Below are positions 44,028-52,894 of a stretch of DNA of 64,000 bases, in pieces; position 1 is the stretch's first letter; every line of letters begins with the position of its first letter. The stretch spans positions 27,982-91,981 of the forward strand of contig CAKPKJ010000007.1 of assembly GCA_934167445.1 (NCBI GenBank). The letters run 5' to 3'. A program made the translations under genes and the position numbers. This DNA is from an uncultured Clostridia bacterium. Its GTDB lineage: Bacteria; Bacillota; Clostridia; TANB77; CAG-508. The notes below the pieces were generated by a model. The model saw nothing but the letters and a program-made list of their open reading frames with translations. It was not told the origin of the DNA and searched no databases.

Positions 44028-45725
44028 ATGAAACTTATAACGTTTTCAATTACAAATTTTAGAAGTATTACAAAAGCACATAAGATAAATTTAGAAGATA
44101 TTACAGTATTATTAGGAAAAAATAATGAAGGTAAATCTAATATTATAAAAGCACTTTCCATTGGAATGAATATTATTTCAAATCCAGTATATGAAAGACA
44201 TATAATGATGAGAAAAAATTATTATTTTGGTGAAAATGATAGTTATTTTTGGAAAAGAGATTTCCCAATATTATTCCAAAACCGAAGTAGAGGACTTGAA
44301 ACAATTTTTAAGTTCGAATTTGAACTAAATGAACAAGATATAAAAGAATTTAAGCAATATGTTAATTCAAGAATTAATGGAACTTTAGAGATACAAATAA
44401 AAATTGGAAGTGATAATATTCCTAAGATTTCAGTTCCCAAAAGAGGAAATAAAAGTTTCGAAAAGAAAGTAAATAAAATAAGAGAATTTGTCAGTAAAAA
44501 GATAATTTTTAATTATATACCTGCAATAAGAACAGAAGAAGATGGAATAAATATTATTAGAGGAAATTTATCTAAAGAGTTAGCTGTAATTGAAGAAAAA
44601 GAGGAATATAAAAATGCTTTAAAAACAATAAATAATCTTCAACAAGAAATTTTAGATGTTATATCAGAAAAAATAAAGAAATCATTAATAGGTTATATTC
44701 CTACTATAAAAAATGTAAAATTACATATTGCAGAAGAATCGAGAGTCAAAGCATTAAGAAGAGATGTAGAAGTAATAATAGATGATGGAACACCAACAAA
44801 AATTGAATACAAAGGTGATGGAATAAAAAGTTTAGTTTCTATGGGAATATTGACAGATAGATATAACACCAAAGAATCTTCGATAATTGCTATAGATGAA
44901 CCTGAATCACATTTACATCCTGGTGCAATAAGTGAATTAAATAAAGTAATAAGAAAGTTAAAAAAGGATAGTCAAGTTATTATTACAACACATAATTCGC
45001 AGTTTGTTGATGTAGATAATTTGAAAAATAATATTATTGTTGATCATGGGAAAGCTATACCAAGTAAAAATATTGAAGAAATAAGAAGTGTTTTAGGAAT
45101 TAAAATATCCGATTATTTATATAATAAAAAATTTGTATTGATTGTAGAAGGAGAAAATGATAAAAAAATTTTATATAAAATTTTAAGACAAAAGAGTCCA
45201 ATTATACAAAAAAATTTAGATAATGGAGATATGATTATACATTCACTAAATGGAGCGGGAAAACTTGAAGCATATTTGAATTATTTAAAAGAAAATATAT
45301 GTAAATATTATGTGCTTTTAGATAATGATGATGAAGGTAGAAATTCAATTGAAAAAAGCAAAAAGTCGAAACTATTATTAGAAAGCGAATATAATCTTAT
45401 ATCATATGAAGGTATGAAAAATACTGAACTTGAGGATGCTATAAAAAAGGATATATATATAAACAAAATTGAAAAAGAAATGGGAATAATTATTGATAGT
45501 CATAAGTTAAATGGCATGAAAAATAAATGGTCAGATAAAATGAAATCAATATATGAAGCGCAAGGAAAATTATGGAATCATGAAATAGAAACAAAAATTA
45601 AATGGATTGTAAGTAGTTGTGTAGATGAGTATAGAGGAGATATTAATGGAATTATAAATAACAAGTCTATGCAATCAATAGAATTATTAATAAACAATCT
45701 TGAAAAAGCTAATATTAGTGTCTAA
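44028..45725 (+). CDS. OLD-family ATP-dependent endonuclease (AAA/TOPRIM)
   Basis: 565 residues. N-terminal ABC-type ATPase: ITNFRSI, Walker A LLGKNNEGKSNIIKAL (about 32-47), Walker B IIAIDEPESHLHPG, switch TTHN. The C-terminal TOPRIM nuclease shows LIVEGENDKKIL (about 370-381) and LLDNDDEGR. OLD proteins are nucleases of phage and bacterial defence loci; GajA of Gabija is one branch, but its partner UvrD-like helicase GajB is not adjacent. The start lies two bases after hsdR, suggesting co-transcription with the restriction locus. Confidence 0.88.
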   Translation: MKLITFSITNFRSITKAHKINLEDITVLLGKNNEGKSNIIKALSIGMNIISNPVYERHIMMRKNYYFGENDSYFWKRDFPILFQNRSRGLETIFKFEFELNEQDIKEFKQYVNSRINGTLEIQIKIGSDNIPKISVPKRGNKSFEKKVNKIREFVSKKIIFNYIPAIRTEEDGINIIRGNLSKELAVIEEKEEYKNALKTINNLQQEILDVISEKIKKSLIGYIPTIKNVKLHIAEESRVKALRRDVEVIIDDGTPTKIEYKGDGIKSLVSMGILTDRYNTKESSIIAIDEPESHLHPGAISELNKVIRKLKKDSQVIITTHNSQFVDVDNLKNNIIVDHGKAIPSKNIEEIRSVLGIKISDYLYNKKFVLIVEGENDKKILYKILRQKSPIIQKNLDNGDMIIHSLNGAGKLEAYLNYLKENICKYYVLLDNDDEGRNSIEKSKKSKLLLESEYNLISYEGMKNTELEDAIKKDIYINKIEKEMGIIIDSHKLNGMKNKWSDKMKSIYEAQGKLWNHEIETKIKWIVSSCVDEYRGDINGIINNKSMQSIELLINNLEKANISV

Positions 45726-46059
45726 TTTTTTACAATTAGAAAGGCATTTTATACACATTATAGTATTTTTAATTAAAGAATTGAGAAATCAAAAGAAGTG
45801 ATTAATATATATAAAGGTATTATAGAGTGTATGTTGAGCTGTTCATATAAAAAAAGCGATTTTTGTAATACTGTTTTATTTGAAAACCTGAAAGAATATG
45901 AAAATTCAAGTAAAATAAAAATATTTAATGTAAATGTATCCGAACAAGAAGAATATTGCTACTAAGAATAGAAAAATTATGGAGGTAAAATTACATATTA
46001 ATAGAATTTAAGACTTAAGGAGAAATTTACATAGAAATAGATGGAAAGGAGATAATAAC
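45726..46059 (+). other. Gap after the OLD gene
   Basis: 334 AT-rich bases. It holds one possible short reading frame (45798-45965, listed separately) and the GGAAAGGAG ribosome site of the next gene. No terminator or RNA gene is evident. Confidence 0.4.
45798..45965 (+). CDS. Possible small protein (55 residues)
   Basis: GTG start after AAAAGAA, ending TAA, with two Cys-containing segments (IECMLSCSYKKSDFCNTV). The composition is protein-like but there is no family match and the ribosome site is weak. It could equally be a degraded remnant. Confidence 0.25.
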   Translation: MINIYKGIIECMLSCSYKKSDFCNTVLFENLKEYENSSKIKIFNVNVSEQEEYCY

Positions 46060-46467
46060 ATGTTTGGAGATTATTCAAATTTTAAAGAGAAGCTATTTTA
46101 TGAAAACAATATGGATAAATTTAAAGAATTATTAATGAGTAATGAAGGTAAAGAGTATTTAACACCCATAATGAATTATGAAAATAATAAAGGTATATGG
46201 GAAAGTATAGTTGAAAAGAAAAAGATTATTGCTATAGATTTGATGGTTTGCAATAATTTAATAAATAATAATATTGAAAATGCAAATATGAGCCAAGTTA
46301 AAAAAATAAATGAAAAAATTGAACAATTAAGTGAAATGATTCGATATGCTGTTAATAAAATGGAAAATATTAATGAAATTAAAGAAATTTTAAAAGTGAG
46401 AGATAAATTTCAAGAAGAAAGTAATGAATGTGCTAGTCAAATTTATTGGAAAAAGAGTAGAGATTAA
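46060..46467 (+). CDS. Small helical protein of unknown function
   Basis: 135 residues, not recognised. Predicted mostly alpha-helical, soluble and acidic, with a coiled-coil-like region around residues 80-125 (VKKINEKIEQLSEMIRYAVN). A strong AAAGGAG ribosome site supports the start. It lies 29 bases upstream of the HIRAN gene on the same strand, so the two probably act together. Confidence 0.65.
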   Translation: MFGDYSNFKEKLFYENNMDKFKELLMSNEGKEYLTPIMNYENNKGIWESIVEKKKIIAIDLMVCNNLINNNIENANMSQVKKINEKIEQLSEMIRYAVNKMENINEIKEILKVRDKFQEESNECASQIYWKKSRD

Positions 46468-46496
46468 ATCTTAAATGTCTAGGTGGTGAGAATCAT

Positions 46497-47579
46497 ATGT
46501 CAAAGTTTGATTTAAGAAAATATCTTCCATTATTAGGAGCAATGGGATACTTAGATGATACATATAAAAAACAAGCTGAATTAAATAATGAGATTTTTAA
46601 ATTAACAGAAGCAATTGATAATCTGAAGTTTAAAGTGTCCATCGAATGTAAAAATGAAGAAAAATATAATGAAATATTAAATGAATTGGTAGAGAAATAT
46701 GGTGCTGAAAATAAAAATAATTTAGGAATTATTGAAGATGAATTAGAAAAAATCTTTCAAAAAAACATAGAAAAATTTTTGAGGGCTTGGAAATATTTAT
46801 TAACTAAATATAAACAATACATAAATGAATATGAATATATAGAATTAAGTTTAGTAGATTCTATATTAAGATACATTTCAAGATATGATGAAGATAGAGA
46901 AAAACAAATAAGTTCATATAAGTTTATTAAAGAAAATGAAGATGTTAAAGAAGTAGTTTTTGAAAATAAATATGTATGGGAAAATACAACAAGTGAAACG
47001 TTGTCAACTATATTGTATGAAATTAAAGATTACAGAATGTTTAAAGAATTCTTTGAAATAGTGTATAAGAATAGAGAAAAATATGTTAAATTTAACTTTA
47101 ACGAGATGTTAAAAGATATAATTACATCAAGATATTATAAACAAACATCAGAAGGACTAGAGGTACTAAAAGAAAAAATAGAGGGTAAAGAGATATCTGC
47201 AGAAGTGTATAAACTTTTAGAACAAAAAGAAATAGAGGTTTTAGAAGACGAAAAAATAGAACGAGAATATTTCGGTGAAGAGGAAAACATAAGAGAATTT
47301 GAATATGCAACAGTAGTAGGTTTATATTATGAAAATAGAATAAAAGTGGTAGAAAAGTTAACTATAGGAGAAGAAATTTTCTTTGTAAGAGAAAAAGATA
47401 ACCAGTATGATTCAAATGCAATAAAAGTTGTGAACAAAAATAATGAAACAATAGGATATGTAACAAAAGAAAAAGCACAAGAAATTGCGCCCAAATTAGA
47501 TACTGGTAAGAAATATAAGTGCTATATTAATGGGATTTATGAAAAAAAAATTAAAGTAGAAATTCATTATGAAAATTAA
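46497..47579 (+). CDS. HIRAN-domain protein with helical N-terminus
   Basis: 360 residues. Residues 1-~255 are helical and unrecognised. The C-terminal ~95 residues form a HIRAN domain: ATVVGLYYENRI, LTIGEEIFFVREKDNQYDSN, AIKVVNKNNETIGYVTKE. HIRAN domains bind 3' DNA ends or damaged DNA, alone or fused to helicases and nucleases. No enzyme motif is visible in the N-terminal part. Start ATG after AGGTGGTGAG. Island location suggests a role in defence or element maintenance; this is inference. Confidence 0.75.
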   Translation: MSKFDLRKYLPLLGAMGYLDDTYKKQAELNNEIFKLTEAIDNLKFKVSIECKNEEKYNEILNELVEKYGAENKNNLGIIEDELEKIFQKNIEKFLRAWKYLLTKYKQYINEYEYIELSLVDSILRYISRYDEDREKQISSYKFIKENEDVKEVVFENKYVWENTTSETLSTILYEIKDYRMFKEFFEIVYKNREKYVKFNFNEMLKDIITSRYYKQTSEGLEVLKEKIEGKEISAEVYKLLEQKEIEVLEDEKIEREYFGEEENIREFEYATVVGLYYENRIKVVEKLTIGEEIFFVREKDNQYDSNAIKVVNKNNETIGYVTKEKAQEIAPKLDTGKKYKCYINGIYEKKIKVEIHYEN

Positions 47580-47700
47580 AAAATGAATGCGACAAGATGT
47601 AGTGAGAGTAAAAAAGATGAAAAGTATTTATGAACATATTGATAAAACTAGAGTGAAATAATAAACTGGATATTAGTTAGAAAAATTTTGTACTTTTGAG

Positions 47701-47733
47701 GAGCTATGCTTTATGAGTGTGGCTCTATTTTTT
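47701..47733 (+). terminator. Terminator after the HIRAN gene
   Basis: GAGCTA (47701-47706) / TGGCTC (47720-47725) followed by TATTTTTT, about 120 bases after the stop. The 280-base gap 47580-47870 contains this and the next operator, and nothing else recognisable. Confidence 0.65.
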
Positions 47734-47828
47734 CGTTATAGTATGAATAAAACAATGAATTCAACGAAAAAATAAAAATAATGATTGTAAATTATTGACT
47801 TAAAGAAATTTCCATGGTAAAATAAAAT

Positions 47829-47846
47829 TGCCATCAAAAAGTGGCA
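47829..47846. promoter_or_regulatory. Inverted repeat before the toxin-antitoxin pair
   Basis: TGCCA (47829-47833) / TGGCA (47842-47846), 25 bases upstream of the toxin start. A plausible operator for autoregulation by the HTH antitoxin. Confidence 0.45.
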
Positions 47847-47870
47847 CTATATTTAAGGAGATGGCATATA

Positions 47871-48227
47871 ATGAATACAATAGGAGGTCAAATTAGAAGT
47901 CAAAATTTACTAAGAATAAAGCAAATTGTAGATAAAGATAATGATGGAGATAAATTTATTATTGTTAGAACTAGAAAGAACATAGAATTTATGAGAGAGT
48001 ATAGTCTTACCGATGAAGATGTTAAAGATATTGTAAGACAACTGTCTATTAATGATTGTTTTGCAGGTCCAGAAGAAGACCGAAATCCAAAGTATGATGG
48101 TTGGATATTTAAGTTTAATCCAATGTTTGAAGATACGCAGTTATATATTAAAATAAGAATAGAAAATACTGAAAAGTCAGTTTGTTTGTCAGTTCATGAA
48201 TTTGGTAAATATGATGGGGTGAATTAA
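47871..48227 (+). CDS. MqsR-like toxin
   Basis: 118 residues from ATG behind AAGGAG. The pattern LTDEDVKDIVRQLSINDCF followed by DGWIFKFNPMFEDTQLYIKI and a final VCLSVHEFG parallels MqsR, a RelE-fold ribosome-independent mRNA interferase (helix, then antiparallel sheet ending in SFHE). It is one base away from an MqsA-type zinc-finger antitoxin gene, which strengthens the call. The N-terminal ~15 residues are divergent. Confidence 0.72.
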   Translation: MNTIGGQIRSQNLLRIKQIVDKDNDGDKFIIVRTRKNIEFMREYSLTDEDVKDIVRQLSINDCFAGPEEDRNPKYDGWIFKFNPMFEDTQLYIKIRIENTEKSVCLSVHEFGKYDGVN

Positions 48228-48228
48228 A

Positions 48229-49245
48229 ATGAAAGTATATTGTCCATATTGTAAAAAAGAAGTAGAGTATAGAATTGAAAAAAGAGATTTAAAAGAATTT
48301 AGAGGAATTGAAGTAAACACATTTGAAAATGTAGCTATATGTAATGAGTGTAATGAAGATTTATATGTTAATGAAATTGAAAATAAAAATAATGAAAGAA
48401 TATATCAAATTTATAGAGAAAAAACAAATATTATAAAAGCTGAAGACATTATTAAGCTAAGAAAAAAATATGATATTTCACAAAGAGAGCTAACTGCTAT
48501 TCTTGGATTTGGAAAAATGACTATTAATAGATATGAAAGAGGAGGACTTCCAACAAAATCTCAAAGTGATTATATTAGATTATTAATAGAAAATGATGAT
48601 AAATTTATAGAAAAAGTAAAAGAAGCATATGAAAATAATAATATTAATGAAAAAACATATAAAAAAATAGTATCAACAAATTTGGAAAATGAAATATGCA
48701 AAAATGATATTCAAGATATGTATAAAAGAGTTATAAATAATTCTTTAAAATTAAGACCAAATATATTTAACGGATATAAACTATTTGATTTGGAATTAGT
48801 AGAAAATATTATATCTTATATTTCTAGTAAAGTTAATAACTTGACAATTACTAGCCTTAATAAATATTTATGGTTTATAGATATATTATCATTTAATCAA
48901 AGGGGAGTTTCGATTACGGGATTAACATATCAAAAGCAACAATATGGCCCTACAATAATAGATCAAAGATACAAAGAAATTTCTTTATTAGATGATAAAT
49001 ATATAAGAAATGATTATGAAGATGAAAGTGGCACAAAAACTATTATAACAAGTAATAAAAATTTTGATTTAAGCAAATTAAAGGATAGTGAAATTGAGAT
49101 AATAAACAAAATAATTAAGTTACTAAAAGATGAAAAAGTAACAGATATATCTGAAATGTCACATAGAGAGGATGGATGGAAAAAAACTAAAAAATTTGAA
49201 CAAATATCATTTGAATATGCTATGAATTTAAAATTAATTAAATAG
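48229..49245 (+). CDS. MqsA-type antitoxin with zinc finger, HTH and Panacea (DUF4065) domain
   Basis: 338 residues. N-terminal zinc ribbon with CPYC (5-8) and CNEC (38-41), then an XRE-type helix-turn-helix (LRKKYDISQRELTAILGFGKMTINRYERGG, about 77-106). The C-terminal half has YLWFIDILSFNQRGVSITGLTYQKQQYGP, the hallmark of DUF4065/Panacea domains, which neutralise many unrelated toxins. It should bind the MqsR-like toxin and repress the operon through the inverted repeat upstream. Confidence 0.85.
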   Translation: MKVYCPYCKKEVEYRIEKRDLKEFRGIEVNTFENVAICNECNEDLYVNEIENKNNERIYQIYREKTNIIKAEDIIKLRKKYDISQRELTAILGFGKMTINRYERGGLPTKSQSDYIRLLIENDDKFIEKVKEAYENNNINEKTYKKIVSTNLENEICKNDIQDMYKRVINNSLKLRPNIFNGYKLFDLELVENIISYISSKVNNLTITSLNKYLWFIDILSFNQRGVSITGLTYQKQQYGPTIIDQRYKEISLLDDKYIRNDYEDESGTKTIITSNKNFDLSKLKDSEIEIINKIIKLLKDEKVTDISEMSHREDGWKKTKKFEQISFEYAMNLKLIK

Positions 49246-49251
49246 ATAGAC

Positions 49252-49295
49252 AAAAGCAAAATATTTTAGTTTTTTTACTAAGTATTTTGCTTTTT
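49252..49295 (+). terminator. Terminator after the toxin-antitoxin pair
   Basis: AAAAGCAAAATA (49252-49263) / TATTTTGCTTTT (49283-49294), ending in a T-run. Confidence 0.85.
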
Positions 49296-49316
49296 AGTTG
49301 AAAGGAGGAAAATTAG

Positions 49317-49718
49317 TTGAAACAAATATTAAAACCAGTTTTTGAAATGATAACCGGAGAATATGTATTGTTTGATAATATTATTTATAATTATATTACA
49401 TTAAGCATTGTAGGAATAATAGCATTAAAAGTGGCATGGGATTTTGTAGGAAAATTATATGATTCTGGAATAATTATGGGTAAATCATCAGGATCAATTA
49501 TTCATTGGACCATAAGATTAATTACATTTATTGTTTTATTTTATATACTAAGTGGTATAATATGGTTAACAAAAATTATTTATTCACATAAAACTGTAAG
49601 TGCAATTATTCTGGCTAGTAGTGTTATATTTATGATATTATATAAATTCATACAAAAAGTATATAGAAATAATAAAAGAGATGTGATTAAAGACGAGGTG
49701 AAAAATGAAGAAAAGTAA
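49317..49718 (+). CDS. Small membrane protein of unknown function
   Basis: 133 residues from TTG after AAGGAGG. Three hydrophobic segments (about 27-45, 62-84 and 93-112) and a basic/acidic cytoplasmic tail ending KDEVKNEEK. No family recognised. It overlaps the next gene by 14 bases, so the two are translationally coupled and likely interact. Confidence 0.7.
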   Translation: MKQILKPVFEMITGEYVLFDNIIYNYITLSIVGIIALKVAWDFVGKLYDSGIIMGKSSGSIIHWTIRLITFIVLFYILSGIIWLTKIIYSHKTVSAIILASSVIFMILYKFIQKVYRNNKRDVIKDEVKNEEK

Positions 49719-51096
49719 AGTGGTAATTAATAAATCTTTTTATTTAGGCGATTTAAAAAAAGATATATTATTTTTAAATTCAATGAATTTAATTAAAGAA
49801 AATGTAGTTGTATATGGCATTGATAGTTATGGGAGATGTTATACTAAAAAAGATACCAATATAGAAATACAAGAAATAGATATAAAAAAGGAGTATATGA
49901 AAGTTTCTGCTAAATTTTCTAAACCAGAATTTATAGATACTGTTTTTAAAGAAATTAATTTAGAACAAGCAATATTAATGTATACACAAGAACAAGAAAT
50001 TTGGATAAATCCAATGTATCATTTGGATTTATTTATGTTACCATTTCAAGTTAAAGTTTTAGAAAGAGATATACTTATATATCCAATTATAAAGATATTT
50101 GAAAATAATAGTATCATAATAAGTTATAAAATTTATATTGACGATGAAAGTAATTTTGAAGAATTTGAAAAAGTTTTTGCAGATTTTAACCGACATATTT
50201 TTGAAAGGTTGACTATTCCAGTCAATTATGCACCGAAACATAAAAAAGAAAATGAGGTTGATGCTGTAATGGATGGAGAAAAAGTAAAATACATAGAAAT
50301 AGATACCAGAAATGAAGAATTTAGAAATATAATTAATTTTTCATTGTATTTATTAAATCTAATAAATCAGTTAGATGAACCAATTACATTTTATGCAAGA
50401 TGCTCATATTTTATTGAAAGCGATAAAAGTTATCATGTAGATAAAAAATTTATCGATACTTTATTAAAAGGAGTAATGGGAAATTACAAATATGAATTAA
50501 AAAATAATAGTATAAATAAAAATTACAAAAAATATTTTAATGAAAGAGCAAGTATTGTAGTAGGAAAGAATGCTGAACAGATAGAAACAGAAATTCAAGC
50601 AATTGAGGAAAGAATGATGTTACAAGTATTACAAGAAAGCCGAATAATAGAGAATTTAAAGAATGATAAATATACATATAATGAATTAAGAAAAATATAT
50701 AGTAAAACATTATATGAAAATATAGAGCATAGAGATTCGAACTATGGAGAAATAGAAGATACGCTAAAACTAATGCATACATTTATGAAAAGCAAAGAAA
50801 AAATAGAGTTTTTAAGAATAGGATTAGAAGAGAAAATTAAAGAAAAAGAAAATTATTACCAAGAAAAAACAGCATTATTTGCACTATTATTAAGTGCTGG
50901 TCCTCTCTGTGATTACATATTTTTTCCAATTATAAATAATATTTTACATCTTGGAAAATTCTATATTTTTATTGAAAAAATAAAAATTACACAATTAAGC
51001 TTCTTAATCAAAGTAGAATATTTAAGAGGATTATGCTTTACAATTGCGATAGGATTAATTTATCTTTTATATAAAAGATTTATAAAGAAAAAATAG
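49705..51096 (+). CDS. Large protein with C-terminal membrane anchor, unknown function
   Basis: 463 residues, not recognised. Residues 1-~260 look like a mixed alpha/beta soluble domain. Residues about 285-385 are a long charged coiled coil (IETEIQAIEERMMLQVLQES, then KEKIEFLRIGLEEKIKEKEN). The last ~70 residues contain two hydrophobic helices and a KKK end. Coupled to the preceding three-helix protein. This sensor-like domain plus coiled coil plus membrane anchor resembles the layout of abortive-infection effectors; that is inference only. Confidence 0.65.
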   Translation: MKKSKVVINKSFYLGDLKKDILFLNSMNLIKENVVVYGIDSYGRCYTKKDTNIEIQEIDIKKEYMKVSAKFSKPEFIDTVFKEINLEQAILMYTQEQEIWINPMYHLDLFMLPFQVKVLERDILIYPIIKIFENNSIIISYKIYIDDESNFEEFEKVFADFNRHIFERLTIPVNYAPKHKKENEVDAVMDGEKVKYIEIDTRNEEFRNIINFSLYLLNLINQLDEPITFYARCSYFIESDKSYHVDKKFIDTLLKGVMGNYKYELKNNSINKNYKKYFNERASIVVGKNAEQIETEIQAIEERMMLQVLQESRIIENLKNDKYTYNELRKIYSKTLYENIEHRDSNYGEIEDTLKLMHTFMKSKEKIEFLRIGLEEKIKEKENYYQEKTALFALLLSAGPLCDYIFFPIINNILHLGKFYIFIEKIKITQLSFLIKVEYLRGLCFTIAIGLIYLLYKRFIKKK

Positions 51097-51137
51097 ATTA
51101 ATTAAGAAGTTATATAATAAGTAAGGATATAAAAACA

Positions 51138-52268
51138 ATGATAAATGTTGAAGAATTTTTTACAGCAATAGAACAATTACATGGATATAAAGATAATGGA
51201 AAAAAATATATATTCTATTATGATGAAACTAATAATTATAGAAAGGTCAGGATAACAGAAAGAGGGCTAAATGATTTTAAGGTTATGTTTGATAATTTTA
51301 CATTGGGGGGAATTTGTTTTGAAAAATCTAAAGAAAAAGATACTAAAGAATTAATAACAAGCTTAAAATTACAAACTGGGCAAGAATTAAAAGCTAAAAC
51401 TTTTTTCAAGGGAAAAAATACATTTAAAGATTGTATCGAACACAAAAAATTAAATATAATACTTAATTGGATATTAAATAATGCTTATGTACATTATTCA
51501 GATATAGATTCCATTTATTTTAGTGTAATTGATATTGTTGATTCTATATGCAATAATCCAATTGCTAAATATTTTCCACAAGACCTAATAGATGCATTTA
51601 AAGATGAATTATATGGAGCAATAAGAAGTAATTTTAAAATTTTCCTAGATATTTGTAGAAAAACGGATTATCCTAATGTAACAAACGAAAAAATAAAAAT
51701 ATTTTGTAAAGGATTAATTGATATTATAAATAAAGAACAAGAAAAATATACTACATTAGAATTACTAAAAGAGTTAATAGAACAATTTATAAATTATAAT
51801 GATTTAATATTCTTAAAAGATAATGAGGAAAGAATAATAATGGAATCATTTTATTCTTTGAGGCAACAGAGATGTATTATTTTTAGAGATTCAATGCACA
51901 TATTTGATAAAGAATTAGTAGACGAACAAAAAATGAACGACGAATATATGATTTTAAATAATGGGAATAAGCTAGAAAATTACAAGTTTTTAGATTCTAA
52001 AGATGAAGTAAATATACAGATATCAGATATTATAATATATTTAATTGCAAAATATTTTAAATTTTTGACTTATTATCCAAATGAAAATGCCGATAATACT
52101 CTTAAAAATTTGAATAAAATAGGAAGAGAAAATTTAATTAGACTAATACAAATTATAAACAAATCTAATGAAGAGAATACTTTCTTTTTAGAAACAATTA
52201 ATTCACAAAGAATTAACCTTAGAAGAAATTTAATGAATCAACATATAGAAAATATATTAGGTATTTAA
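51138..52268 (+). CDS. DUF3800-like protein
   Basis: 376 residues. The opening IFYYDETNNYRKVR, then FTLGGICF, and the later QQRCIIFRDSMHIFDKE and VNIQISDIIIYLIAKYF follow the spacing of the DUF3800 family, which has an RNase H-like fold with conserved acidic residues (Asp-Glu near the start, Asp near the C-terminus). The family is common in mobile elements and defence loci; some members are part of toxin or anti-phage systems. 41 bases after the preceding membrane gene, so probably the same transcript. Confidence 0.65.
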   Translation: MINVEEFFTAIEQLHGYKDNGKKYIFYYDETNNYRKVRITERGLNDFKVMFDNFTLGGICFEKSKEKDTKELITSLKLQTGQELKAKTFFKGKNTFKDCIEHKKLNIILNWILNNAYVHYSDIDSIYFSVIDIVDSICNNPIAKYFPQDLIDAFKDELYGAIRSNFKIFLDICRKTDYPNVTNEKIKIFCKGLIDIINKEQEKYTTLELLKELIEQFINYNDLIFLKDNEERIIMESFYSLRQQRCIIFRDSMHIFDKELVDEQKMNDEYMILNNGNKLENYKFLDSKDEVNIQISDIIIYLIAKYFKFLTYYPNENADNTLKNLNKIGRENLIRLIQIINKSNEENTFFLETINSQRINLRRNLMNQHIENILGI

Positions 52269-52276
52269 TTAAGATA

Positions 52277-52313
52277 AAAAATACCAGAAGAAAATTAATT
52301 CCTCTGGTATTTT
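52277..52313. terminator. Bidirectional terminator
   Basis: AAAATACCAGA / TCTGGTATTTT stem, A-run before and T-run after. It separates the plus-strand island genes from the convergent minus-strand small gene. Confidence 0.88.
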
Positions 52314-52315
52314 AT

Positions 52316-52609
52316 CTATTCCTCAAAACACCCCATAACTAATTGAGAGCCATCAACAAACCCATTCCTATAATACTTTTCATTCCAATAATCGCAATAA
52401 TTTAAAAAATTATCATCAAGTTTATGTAATTGTTGTCTAACATACTTTTTATTACACTCAGGAACATTCCTTAAAATATTTTCTGCTATTTCATCAAAAT
52501 AAATCCAATGTTTTTTATCTTCAGCAGATTTTAATGAAGAAATATCTTCATCTCTATAAGCAAACCACTCTCTTAAAATATCATCATTAACTTCTCTTAA
52601 ATTTTTTAT
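52316..52609 (-). CDS. 97-residue protein apparently starting at AUA
   Basis: The minus strand holds an open frame with no ATG, GTG or TTG near its beginning. The frame opens after a TAA and has GGAGG seven bases before an ATA codon (52607-52609), the only sensible start. The product, (M)IKNLREVNDDILREWFAYRD and so on, ends KYYRNGFVDGSQLVMGCFEE, a soluble helical protein with a tail seen in small proteins of mobile elements. No family recognised with confidence. Codon use is normal and the frame has no stops over 97 codons, so it is probably a real gene, or one whose ATG start mutated recently. Confidence 0.65.
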   Translation of the reverse strand: MKNLREVNDDILREWFAYRDEDISSLKSAEDKKHWIYFDEIAENILRNVPECNKKYVRQQLHKLDDNFLNYCDYWNEKYYRNGFVDGSQLVMGCFEE

Positions 52610-52619
52610 ACTAAAACCT

Positions 52620-52894
52620 CCAAAAAATTTTTAATTTTATAGAAGATTACTGCAAAATTTTACCAAATAAAATTGGGGAAATTTTGGGAAGAATTGCTTC
52701 CAAAAACATCCTAAAATTGCATAAAAACTCAACAAACCAAATCTTCTATAAATGACTAAATACCAACAAAAACTTAAGCTTTCATAAATCTTCAAAAGTG
52801 CCTTTGCCGGCGCTCATAACCCGAAGGCCACATTAAATAAAAAATTAATAACTTAACAACAATTGCCAAAAACAGAAACACAAAAGGAACAATT
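52620..52894. other. Intergenic region with spaced inverted repeat and GC-rich hairpin
   Basis: About 275 bases. TATAGAAGATT (from 52638) is repeated inverted as AATCTTCTATA (from 52740). A GC-rich segment (about 52800-52834), GTGCCTTTGCCGGCG and so on, can fold as GCCTT/AAGGC and on the minus strand is followed by a short T-run. It is a candidate terminator of the peptidase pseudogene. Confidence 0.4.

Noticed and set aside
44028..45725. Gabija system (GajA-like OLD nuclease)
   Set aside because: No UvrD-like GajB gene is adjacent; the next genes are unrelated, so only an OLD-family call is made.
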